From the NCBI GenBank assembly GCA_016721305.1, contig JADKIH010000007.1:124001-188000 (forward strand): DNA of 64,000 bases, written 5' to 3'. The stretch is from Bacteroidota bacterium (lineage in GTDB: Bacteria > Bacteroidota > Bacteroidia > AKYH767-A > 2013-40CM-41-45). Both the position numbers and the translations under genes were made by a program. How positions within the stretch are numbered: position 1 is the stretch's first letter; every line of letters begins with the position of its first letter. Below are positions 27,221-35,253 of this stretch, piece after piece. The notes under the pieces are model-generated. The model did no database searches, was not told the DNA's origin, and saw only the letters and a list, made by a program, of their open reading frames with translations.

Positions 27221-27716
27221 AACAAACAAAGCTATTTTTCTTGACCGCGATGGTGTAATCATTCGTGAGCATGGCGATTACACATGGCTTTTGGAAGATG
27301 TAAAAATGAATGACGGTATTGGCGAACAATTGGCGAAACTTCAACAAAAGGGATATAAGCTAATCGTTATTTCCAATCAGGGTGGAATAGGCAAAGGACT
27401 TTACACAACAAAGGAAGCCGATTACATCCATTTTCACATTTCACGAATTTTATCACTGAGCGGAGTGGTGATCGACGAGTATTACTATTGTCCGCATCAC
27501 CCGAATTCCGGAAAATGCATTTGCCGCAAACCCGACTCACAATTGCTCGAAAAAGCACTCGGACGCTTCGAGCTGAACGCAGCTGAATGTTACTTCATAG
27601 GCGACACCGATCGTGATATGGAAGCAGGAATCAAAGCAGGAGTGAAGCCGCTCAGAGTTGAACCGAATGAGAATTTGGCGAGAGTAGTTGATGGTATTCT
27701 TTCCGGTGGTCTTTGA
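27210..27716 (+). CDS. gmhB: HAD-IIIA phosphatase, D-glycero-D-manno-heptose 1,7-bisphosphate 7-phosphatase-like
   Basis: This 168-residue HAD enzyme has the nucleophile motif FLDRDGVI, motif II VISNQGGIG, and the GmhB-type zinc loop CPHHPNSGKCICRKP. Motif IV is FIGDTDRDMEAG. GmhB removes the C7 phosphate during ADP-heptose synthesis for LPS core. The histidinol-phosphatase domain of HisB is the close alternative, but no his gene is nearby. It ends in TGA. Confidence 0.85.
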   Translation: MPSKTNKAIFLDRDGVIIREHGDYTWLLEDVKMNDGIGEQLAKLQQKGYKLIVISNQGGIGKGLYTTKEADYIHFHISRILSLSGVVIDEYYYCPHHPNSGKCICRKPDSQLLEKALGRFELNAAECYFIGDTDRDMEAGIKAGVKPLRVEPNENLARVVDGILSGGL

Positions 27717-27813
27717 ATGGTGAACGGTTAGAAAGCGATCTCTCCGAAGACTTACTAAGATTTCCAAGTTAATAATTCATGAAACTTCCTGAATCAAACG
27801 CGCGGAAACTCTC

Positions 27814-27821
27814 TACATTTG
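27814..27821 (+). promoter_or_regulatory. Predicted -7 element abutting the class IV aminotransferase start
   Basis: TACATTTG (perfect TAnnTTTG) lies only 4 bases before the GTG start at 27826. If it is used, the mRNA would be leaderless. Confidence 0.4.
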
Positions 27822-27825
27822 TCGC

Positions 27826-28683
27826 GTGCCAAATAGCTTCATCAACTTTAACGGAAATATTATAGACGCCAATCAACCTATTTTTACAGGTGCAAATCGT
27901 GCGTTCCGCTATGGAGATGCAGTTTTTGAGACCATTCGATTAATGAATGGAGAAATTCTTTTTTTTGAAAGACATTTGGCACGATTGACACGTTCGATGG
28001 AATTGCTTGGCATGAACATGAACGACGATCTCACCTTCCACAATTTGTATTTGAGCATTCGTCATCTAGATCAGATCAATCATCTCAAAGGCAACGGACG
28101 AATTCGTTTGGAAGTTTATCGGAACGATGGCGGATTATACACACCACATTCCAACAACGTTTCCTATCTGATCGAAGCAGCCGCCTTGCATCACAAACAA
28201 TATCAACTGAATGAAACGGGTTTGAAGATTGAGCTCTACACAGAGATCAAGAAACCGGTTAGTCGGTTATCGAATTTAAAATCATCGAATGCACTTTATT
28301 ATGTAATGGCCGGCTTGCACAAAAACAAGGCAAATTCCGGCGATTGTTTAGTGCTGAATACGGATGGCCGTATTGCAGAAGCCATCAGTTCAAATATTTT
28401 CCTGGTAAAAGATCAAAAGGTATATACGCCATCACTCGATGAGGCTTGCGTTTCCGGCGTTATGAGGGAAACTTTGATTCAGCATTTGAAGATGCAGGGC
28501 AAGGAAGTCATTGAGAAAGGAATTGAAGTAGACGACTTAATTGCTGCCGACGAAATTTTCCTGACCGATGTAATCCATGGACTCCGTTGGGTAAGTGCTT
28601 TCAGAAACAAGCGGTACTTCAACAATTTCTCCAACCGTTTGATAAAAGAAATAAACGAGTTATATCAAATAAAAAAGGTCTGA
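27826..28683 (+). CDS. Class IV aminotransferase/aminodeoxychorismate lyase-like PLP enzyme
   Basis: This is a fold-type IV PLP enzyme of 285 residues related to PabC, IlvE and D-amino-acid transaminase. It has ANRAFRYGDAVFETIRL, FFERHLARL, the PLP Lys in LSNLKSSNALYYV, and the phosphate-binding AEAISSNIFLV and EIFLTDVIHGLRWV. The start is a GTG. The sequence fits the Bacteroidota group often annotated pabC, which would make 4-aminobenzoate for folate, but IlvE-like activity cannot be excluded. The stop codon lies inside the following terminator stem. Confidence 0.82.
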   Translation: MPNSFINFNGNIIDANQPIFTGANRAFRYGDAVFETIRLMNGEILFFERHLARLTRSMELLGMNMNDDLTFHNLYLSIRHLDQINHLKGNGRIRLEVYRNDGGLYTPHSNNVSYLIEAAALHHKQYQLNETGLKIELYTEIKKPVSRLSNLKSSNALYYVMAGLHKNKANSGDCLVLNTDGRIAEAISSNIFLVKDQKVYTPSLDEACVSGVMRETLIQHLKMQGKEVIEKGIEVDDLIAADEIFLTDVIHGLRWVSAFRNKRYFNNFSNRLIKEINELYQIKKV

Positions 28684-28702
28684 TTTCTCAGACCTTTTTT
28701 AT
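28671..28702. terminator. Bidirectional terminator between convergent genes
   Basis: AAAAAAGGTCTGA pairs with TCAGACCTTTTTT around TTTC, with A and T tracts on both sides. It serves the aminotransferase on plus and the lipoprotein on minus. The UGA stop of the aminotransferase is part of the left arm. Confidence 0.85.
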
Positions 28703-28719
28703 TTATAGCAATCGATTGC

Positions 28720-29292
28720 TTATTTCTTAGTTTTAGCTTCAGGCTGAGTAGTTACAGGTTCTGCACTTGCCATATTTTGCTCAGTAGCAGTTTTGATTTC
28801 AGCGTAGCTAGTTGTCCAGCTTTGGATTTTGTTGCTCGCATCACTCATTTTTGATTGGAAATCAGCCAAACCTTTAGCAGCATCTTCAGGAGTTACTTCA
28901 CCCTTAGTTACTTTGTCTTTCCACTCGCTGAATTGAGTAGTAGTAGCATCCCAAGTTGCTTTGAATGTATTCCATTCGTTTTGCATATTCTCAAGCTTCG
29001 TAACATTCTCATTTGATGACTGAACCATTGTAGCCATTTGAGTTTTCATTGCTTCGTCCTTAGAAGAAGTCATGCTGTTCATACGTTCAGCTTGTTTCGC
29101 AGCGAATTCTTTAGCTTGCGTAGTTGTTTGAGCCATTTCTGTGCTCCATGCTGTTGCTTTTTCGCCCATTGCAGTCCAGTCAGTACCAAATTGGTTGATG
29201 TCTGCTACAGTCTTAGGATCAATTTTCTTTGTGCAAGCCGAGAAGCTCAATGTTCCGGCAACCACCAATGCAAGAATTGCTTTTGTTTTCAT
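28720..29292 (-). CDS. Small coiled-coil lipoprotein of unknown function
   Basis: This 190-residue protein has a lipoprotein signal peptide (lipobox LSFSAC, Cys near residue 20). The mature part is almost wholly helical, with Lys/Glu/Gln/Thr/Met heptads from about 30 to 165 and a Thr/Pro-rich tail. No domain is recognised. It resembles general periplasmic helical lipoproteins. It stands alone, closed by the terminator at 28671. Confidence 0.75.
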   Translation of the reverse strand: MKTKAILALVVAGTLSFSACTKKIDPKTVADINQFGTDWTAMGEKATAWSTEMAQTTTQAKEFAAKQAERMNSMTSSKDEAMKTQMATMVQSSNENVTKLENMQNEWNTFKATWDATTTQFSEWKDKVTKGEVTPEDAAKGLADFQSKMSDASNKIQSWTTSYAEIKTATEQNMASAEPVTTQPEAKTKK

Positions 29293-29393
29293 GGTTTTTT
29301 CTGGTTAGTGTTTAGTGTTTATTTGGAACTAAAATTAGGAGTTCATTGGTGGCAATTTCTAAGTAAATCAATTACTTATTGACATCAAATAGT

Positions 29394-29996
29394 TTATTTC
29401 TCCTTAGGCTCCGGGATGGCATTCCGGATGTAATCAAAAGTCGAATTCAGGGTTTTTCGCTTCGGAAAAACGCCCTGATTCGCAATACGGATATCTTCAA
29501 TCGAGTAAAAAGCATTCGGATTAAGCTCTCTCACAATGTCTCGCACTTTGGCAATGTCTTTCCGCTTCACAATGGTAAAAATGATCTTCACCGGTCCTTT
29601 TGCACCGTGGCCGTCCATAATGGTTACTCCGAGATTTTCCTTCTGAAGCGCATCAACCAAGGGCTGGTAATCGGTATGAACGATGATTCGAAGCACCTGC
29701 AAACCCAAAGCCAGACGATTGTCGATAATAAGCCCCACGTAAGTCCCCATGGCAAAGCCCCCGGCAAAACCGATATAGCAAACCGGATTATCCAGATGCT
29801 GCATAACCTGACGGATCGAAACCAGCCATATCAACACTTCGACAAATCCGATAAAAGGAACGATATTCCTGAAACCTTTAGAGATAAATACATTTCTGAG
29901 CGTACCTAGAGTAACATCCAAAGTACGGGCAATAAATATCAGCATGGGCAAAATCACCCATTTGAAAACTTCACTTTCTAAAAACTGAGGGTTCAT
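29394..29996 (-). CDS. DUF2179/DUF5698 (UPF0316) membrane protein
   Basis: This 200-residue protein has three N-terminal membrane helices (about 13-32, 45-65 and 73-92) with the family's ARTLDVTLGTLRNVFISKG. A cytoplasmic C-terminal DUF2179 domain (about 100-185) has VHTDYQPLVDALQ and FTIVKRKDIAKVRDIV. The function is unknown; DUF2179 resembles small ligand-binding domains. Its ATG overlaps the stop of the sirtuin gene as TAATG, so the two are translationally coupled. Confidence 0.88.
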   Translation of the reverse strand: MNPQFLESEVFKWVILPMLIFIARTLDVTLGTLRNVFISKGFRNIVPFIGFVEVLIWLVSIRQVMQHLDNPVCYIGFAGGFAMGTYVGLIIDNRLALGLQVLRIIVHTDYQPLVDALQKENLGVTIMDGHGAKGPVKIIFTIVKRKDIAKVRDIVRELNPNAFYSIEDIRIANQGVFPKRKTLNSTFDYIRNAIPEPKEK

Positions 29997-30676
29997 TACG
30001 ATTTCTTCAATAACAGATCAACAATTTCCGGAACACCGGTCCCGGCCTTCTTTTGCACAAAGGTAAAGTCGGGCAGGGTAAAGCTACCCGGGTCAATGAG
30101 ATACTTTTCAGCTTCCGATGGTGCGTAATTAATAAGTCCAGCCGCCGGATAAACATTGAGAGAAGTGCCAATCACCATTAAAATATCAGCTTGCGAAACG
30201 AGCATAGCTGCATTTTCAAGTTGAGGAACCATTTCACCAAACCATACAATGTGCGGCCTTAGCTGAGAGCCTCGTTCACAGTAATCACCCAAATTCAATT
30301 CATCGCCTTCAATCGGGTAGACCAATCGAGGGTCTATAGTGGAACGGGACTTGAGAATTTCACCATGAAGATGCAATACCTTCGAAGAGCCGGCACGCTC
30401 ATGTAAATCGTCGATATTCTGCGTAACAATTCGCACATCGTATTTCTGCTCGAGCCGAACAAGCGCAAGATGAGCTGCGTTCGGCACTGACAGTCGGACT
30501 TGCTTTCGACGTTCGTTATAAAAATTCAGTACGAGCTTTGGATCAGCCAACCATGCATGAGGAGTCGCCACATCTTCGACACGGTAGTTCTCCCACAATC
30601 CATCACTGTCACGAAAGGTCTTTAGCCCGCTCTCAGCGCTGATACCGGCACCTGAGAGAACGATTACTTTTTTCAT
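29996..30676 (-). CDS. cobB: NAD-dependent protein deacylase, sirtuin class III
   Basis: This 226-residue SIR2 enzyme has the NAD motif GAGISAESGLKTFRD, TQNIDDLHERAG, and the catalytic His in LHLHGE. FYNERRKQ carries the Tyr-x-x-Arg pair that recognises succinyl/malonyl-lysine. The zinc-binding Cys pairs are lost: only one Cys remains (DYCERGSQLRPH). This fits the compact Bacteroidota variant. The end overlaps the DUF2179 gene. Confidence 0.92.
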   Translation of the reverse strand: MKKVIVLSGAGISAESGLKTFRDSDGLWENYRVEDVATPHAWLADPKLVLNFYNERRKQVRLSVPNAAHLALVRLEQKYDVRIVTQNIDDLHERAGSSKVLHLHGEILKSRSTIDPRLVYPIEGDELNLGDYCERGSQLRPHIVWFGEMVPQLENAAMLVSQADILMVIGTSLNVYPAAGLINYAPSEAEKYLIDPGSFTLPDFTFVQKKAGTGVPEIVDLLLKKS

Positions 30677-30748
30677 CGACGTAAAAATGAACTTTTCTTC
30701 CGCAGAAGAAATTCAGTTCATCGAGCTTTTATCAACAAAGAAATTCGC

Positions 30749-31714
30749 TTAAATGAGCTTCCAGTTTCCTTCGAGCTTGAGTCCATTCAAGAAGTCCTTT
30801 ATCTTCATTCGGTTTCTGCCCGACAGTTGCAAATCGGTCAGATCGATATAACCACCCGGTAGATAAACACGCAGGTAAGAACGGCCATCGCTTTCCACAG
30901 TACCTGCCGGATGTGGATGCGAAGCTTCTTTCGCATCAGCGGCAAATAGTTTCACGGCAAAGCCTATACCATTGTCGTTAGTGAGCATAGCATGGGCAGC
31001 CGGATACGGACTCAATCCTCTGATGAAATTGCGAGCTTCTTCCGGATGCAGATGGAGTGATAAACGAGTGTTTTCACGATTCAGCTTAGGAGCACTTTTC
31101 AATTCTTCGCCGGCAGCTAATTGCTGCTGATGAGTTGTCTTCAATGCACCGGCTTCGATCGAACGAACGGTTTTCAAAATAAGCTCGGAGCCTTTTTGCA
31201 TCAGCTTATCGTGTAAACTTCCTGCATTATCGTCGTACTCAACAGGAACTTCTTCTCTGAAAATTACATCTCCCGTATCGATTTCATGACGAAGGAAAAA
31301 CGTTGTGATACCGCTAACTTTTTCACCACGAATAATTGCCCAATTAATTGGAGCAGCACCACGGTACTGCGGAAGGAGCGAAGCATGTAAGTTGAATGTC
31401 CCAAGCTTTGGCATGGCCCAAACAGCTTCCGGCAACATGCGAAAGGCAACCACAATCTGTAAGTCAGCCTTAAGTGATTTCAGCTCTTCAATAAAAACCG
31501 GATCTTTCAAATTGGTCGGTTGTAAAACTTTCAGACCATGCTTCACCGCACAATCTTTAACCGGCGATGAAAGAATTTTCTGTCCACGTCCGGCAGGCTT
31601 ATCAGGTGCAGTGACTACTGCCAAAACCGGGTATTCATTTTCGATGAGTCTTTCCAATGCAGGCACCGCAAAATCCGGAGTCCCAAGAAAAACAATGGAG
31701 GGCTTTTTTTGCAT
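30749..31714 (-). CDS. fmt: Methionyl-tRNA formyltransferase
   Basis: Fmt formylates Met on initiator tRNA using 10-formyl-THF. The ATG at 31714 gives MQKKPSIVFLGTPDFAVPAL, the standard N-terminus; an open frame continues 33 codons upstream but has no family similarity. It has 321 residues with the catalytic Asn-His-Asp in FNLHASLLPQYRGAAPINWAI and HEIDTGDVI, the loop TAPDKPAGRGQK, and a C-terminal OB-like domain with LSPYPAAHA. The promoter element almost touches the start codon. Confidence 0.95.
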   Translation of the reverse strand: MQKKPSIVFLGTPDFAVPALERLIENEYPVLAVVTAPDKPAGRGQKILSSPVKDCAVKHGLKVLQPTNLKDPVFIEELKSLKADLQIVVAFRMLPEAVWAMPKLGTFNLHASLLPQYRGAAPINWAIIRGEKVSGITTFFLRHEIDTGDVIFREEVPVEYDDNAGSLHDKLMQKGSELILKTVRSIEAGALKTTHQQQLAAGEELKSAPKLNRENTRLSLHLHPEEARNFIRGLSPYPAAHAMLTNDNGIGFAVKLFAADAKEASHPHPAGTVESDGRSYLRVYLPGGYIDLTDLQLSGRNRMKIKDFLNGLKLEGNWKLI

Positions 31715-32039
31715 GGGCAAATGTAGGATTCTTTCTTGGAACGTTTGTAAGTTGTCAGGTAAGTAGTAAGTAGTAAGTTGACCAATTCTAAAGAACACTT
31801 GGGCTATCACCATACAACGAATCAGGAAATAAATACCCTAATCTATTAAGCAGATTATCAACAAGATAAGCAGAGTCGGTTAATTAGGCGGAGTTCAAAA
31901 AAATCTCAAAATAATTTAAATCTTTGATGCCCTCACGGAGTTTTTATCTAAACTGCCCACCAGTTGCCTATGTAAAAGTCAACTTACTACTTACAACTTA
32001 CTACTTACGAATTTCTACCCACTACCTACAACTAGCTGG
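31715..32039. other. Intergenic region with GTAAGTA repeats
   Basis: No gene is seen. GTAAGTAGTAAGTAGTAAG (31754-31782) and the opposite-strand TACTTAC units (31979-32033) flank about 200 bases of AT-rich unique sequence. They form an imperfect inverted arrangement of the heptamer family also found at 17533. Confidence 0.65.
31718..31725 (-). promoter_or_regulatory. Predicted -7 element abutting the fmt start
   Basis: The minus strand reads TACATTTG-CCC-ATG: a perfect TAnnTTTG three bases before the fmt start codon, which predicts a leaderless transcript. Confidence 0.4.
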
Positions 32040-33375
32040 CTACAGAGTCTTCAACTTCTTCCAAACCCCCGACCTCAAATAAGCATAACAAGCTGCTCCG
32101 GCGAAGAGCCAGTAAATAATTTCGGAGCCCCAAACGGATTCGACACTGCCTTTGAAAACGAAGGTGAAAAGATAAATGTAAACGAGATAGAGAAAGATTG
32201 AAACGATCTCAATGTACAAAGCCATGCGTGTGGCACCGGTACCGCTAACGGCGTTGATGGAGACGATGGCAAACGAAAAGAAAATTAAGGCGATGTCTAC
32301 TATCTGCATAGTATGCAACGAATCATGTATCAATTGTTGATCATTGGTAAAAATGCCGAGTATTTCTTCCGGAAAAAGTAGATTGATCAGAATCATCACT
32401 ACAGCGACAATCATGGTCAGGCTGATGATGCGATTCAAAAGCACCATCACTTCATCTTTACGTCCCTGGCCGATAATATTGCTCACCATACTATTCGCCG
32501 AAACCGAAAATCCCCAGAATGGTGTCATGCTGATCATATAACTTCCGCGAACTACATTCGACATGGCCAATTCGTGTGCACCGATTTTCTCGATGAAGAC
32601 AAAGAAAACAAACCATGCGCCTATTGAAAGCAGATTTTGTACGATCAACGGTAACGATAAAGTAATGATTTTCGAGACTTCCTCACGATTAAAGCTCCGG
32701 AATCTGAATAATTGAAATTCCTTGATCTCCTTTTCGAAAACAGTGAATAAAATCAAATACAACAAAGAGATAAATTCTGCCACGGAAGAAGCCAGGCCGG
32801 CACCTTTAATTCCCATAGCGGGACTTCCCCAATGACCAAAGATGAATGCATAGCCGCAAAGAATATTTACACCGGGCCATCAGAAACGAATAATAGCCAT
32901 ACACTCTTGGACGGGCAATCCCAACATAAAGCGATCTGAATGCCGTTGCAAGCATCACAAAGATGATTCCATAAGATCGATAACATAAGAAATCGCTTAC
33001 TGCATCTATAAGCTCGTGACCATTTAACAGAAATGGAAGCAGAGGAGGAGCTATCCATTTTAAAAAGACAAAAAGAAAAATAGCAAGAGCAGAAAGAATA
33101 ATCAGACTCTGATCAAAGACTTCACCAATTGCCTGATGATTTTTTTCACCGGCACGACGTGAAATGATTATCTGTGTACCAATGCCTATCGAAATCCCTA
33201 TCATCGCAAACACAAAATACAACACACCGCCAAGAGCCGAAGCACCCAATTCCGTCTCGCCGATGCGACCAAGGAAAACGGTGTCGGTTACATTCACGAC
33301 TGTCATGGCAAAGCTCCCGATCATTACCGGAAGCGCCATTCTGAAAATTTCGCGATAGCTAGTGTTTACCTGCAT
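32040..33375 (-). CDS. MATE family efflux transporter, one frameshift
   Basis: This is a 12-helix Na+- or H+-coupled drug/metabolite antiporter of the MATE family, about 445 residues. The N-half (from 33375) has MALPVMIGSFAMTVVNVTDTVFLG and ISIGIGTQIIISRRAG. The C-half has LPLIVQNLLSIGAWFVFFVFIE and a mirrored second bundle. The halves are in different frames. Removing one C from the run that reads GGG at 32874-32876 on plus joins SFLMA to GVNILCGYAFIFGHWG without a gap. The substrate cannot be told. The 3' end is followed by TACTTAC repeats rather than a hairpin. Confidence 0.88.
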
Positions 33376-33385
33376 CTGGAATCTC

Positions 33386-34570
33386 TCAATAAACCTGAAG
33401 AACTATTCCCTTCAGGTATTCGCCCTCAGGATGATAAATGTTTATCGGATGATCCGGTCCCTGCGAGAGCTGATATAAAATTCTAACCTGGCGTCCCGAT
33501 TGAGCAGCTGCCTGAAACACAACTTTACGGAAGAGAACTTATCCATTACCTGTGAACAGGAGAAAGTAAATAACAAACCACCTCGTTCAACACGCTTAAA
33601 TCCTTCGAGATTCAAATTGCGATATCCTATCATCGCTTTCTCAACAGCCGATAAATGTTTGGCAAATGCCGGAGGATCCAATATGACGATATCGTATTTT
33701 TCCTGTGAGCTTTTCAGAAAATCAAAAGCATCTTCGTTAAAGAACTTATGTCTTTCAGAAACCTGATTCAACTCTGCATTACGAACTGCAAGATCTGCCG
33801 CTCGCTTCGAACTATCAATCGAGTGAACTTCTGCAGCACCGGCTTTCAAAGCATACATTGAAAAACCGCCTGAGTATGAAAACGTATTTAAGATTTTTTT
33901 GCCTTCAGAATAACGAGCGAGTAAAGCACGATTCTCTCTTTGATCGATGAAGAACCCTGTCTTTTGTCCTTCAACCCAATTCACATAAAACTGAACATCG
34001 TTTTCCAAAACAATACTCTCTCCTGCAGATTGCCTAGCAAAAAGTGTTCTCAGTTACAACAGCATTTTGCTTGCTCATTGTTTCCGAACTTTTATCATAA
34101 ATGGCTTCGAGCTGAGTTCCGTAAATTTTCTTCAACGCTTCGGCAATATCATGACGTGCCGAATGCATACCGACAGTATGAGTTTGAATCACAGCAACCG
34201 AACCGTAAATATCAATGATCAATCCCGGCAAGCCGTCTCCTTCCGCATGTACCAAGCGATAGACATTCGTCGAAGAAAGATTTGTTATCCCGATCTTCTC
34301 ACGCGCATCAAATGCTGCTTGCAGTCGGTCATACCAGAAAGATGCACCGGCGTCGGTTTTCGAAAATGAAAACAAACGAACTTTTATCGATCCTTCGTGA
34401 AAATGTCCGGTAGCAAGATAATTTCCGTCTGCCGAAAAAACTTCTACGATATCACCTTCTTTTACCGTGCCTTCAACTTTGTGAATGGCGCCGGAGAAAA
34501 CCCAAGGATGATAGAGGCGGACAGAACGGTCCTTTTTGGGATTTAGAATAATGCGGGGGAAACTGCTCAT
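33386..34570 (-). CDS. rlmI: 23S rRNA (cytosine) methyltransferase RlmI-like, two frameshifts
   Basis: This class I SAM methyltransferase has an N-terminal PUA domain (RLYHPWVFSGAI...GDIVEVFSADGNYLATG) and a Rossmann domain with NTFSYSGGFSMYALKAG (SAM site), VILDPPAF (catalytic DPP) and FSCSQVM with the catalytic Cys. One shift lies near 34034-34050 (TEN to LFARQSAGES) and one near 33524-33540 (MDKF to FRKVVFQAAAQ). After the second, the frame continues through QLSQGPDHPIN to LQVY and a TGA at 33386. The net length is about 394 residues, the family norm. RlmI modifies m5C1962; the close YccW-like relatives make the exact site uncertain. Confidence 0.86.
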
Positions 34571-34632
34571 TCCTGCAAAGAAACCGTAAAAAGATGGAAT
34601 CAGAAAGCACTTTTAGCGTTAAGGATACACAA

Positions 34633-35253
34633 TCAAAGACCAATAACTTCGGCTGGAATGTCCTGATGCTGAACGTAGAAGCGAAAAGGCAGTAAGGCAT
34701 CCTTCCCGGCATAATCAATGCCGATTCTGGGGCCTATTCGAATAATCCTCTCCGGAAATTTCAACTTTCTATCCTCAACCCAAATCTTGTCGTCCATTAA
34801 ACTCATTCCGGTATGCGAAAAATGAATACCCAAGCCCTTAGAAACCGAACCCGGACCGGTCATAAGCTTTGCAGGACTGGAATTTTTGAGTGCTCGTCTT
34901 TCAACAATTTGAGTCATACCATGCGTCGGGTAAATCGCACGAATCAAGACTGCATGTGGCGTATCTTTTACATTCGTCACGATATTAAAAAGCGAATGAA
35001 TACCATAGCAGAGATAGACATATGAAGTCCCTCCGTCAGCGTACATAATTTCTGTTCTGGTCGAGCGCTTTCCGCCAAAAGCATGCGAAGCCTTATCTGT
35101 AACACCTGCATATGCTTCGGTCTCTGTTATAATTCCTCCGGTAACGATGCCGTCAAAATTTGTAAAAAGCCATTTACCTAAAAGGTCCTTTGCCAGATGT
35201 ACTACATCGGAATTCCGAAAATAGTTACGGCTTAGTTTTTTGCCTCTTTCCAT
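34633..35253 (-). CDS. DNA-3-methyladenine glycosylase (AAG/MPG family)
   Basis: This 206-residue base-excision repair enzyme removes alkylated purines. The AAG fold signatures are ITETEAYAG (catalytic Glu), DKASHAFGG, the base-flipping SYVYLCYGIHSLFNIV, and LMTGPGSVSKGLGI. The start overlaps the end of recQ by 22 bases, which puts two DNA-repair genes in one transcription unit. Confidence 0.93.
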   Translation of the reverse strand: MERGKKLSRNYFRNSDVVHLAKDLLGKWLFTNFDGIVTGGIITETEAYAGVTDKASHAFGGKRSTRTEIMYADGGTSYVYLCYGIHSLFNIVTNVKDTPHAVLIRAIYPTHGMTQIVERRALKNSSPAKLMTGPGSVSKGLGIHFSHTGMSLMDDKIWVEDRKLKFPERIIRIGPRIGIDYAGKDALLPFRFYVQHQDIPAEVIGL

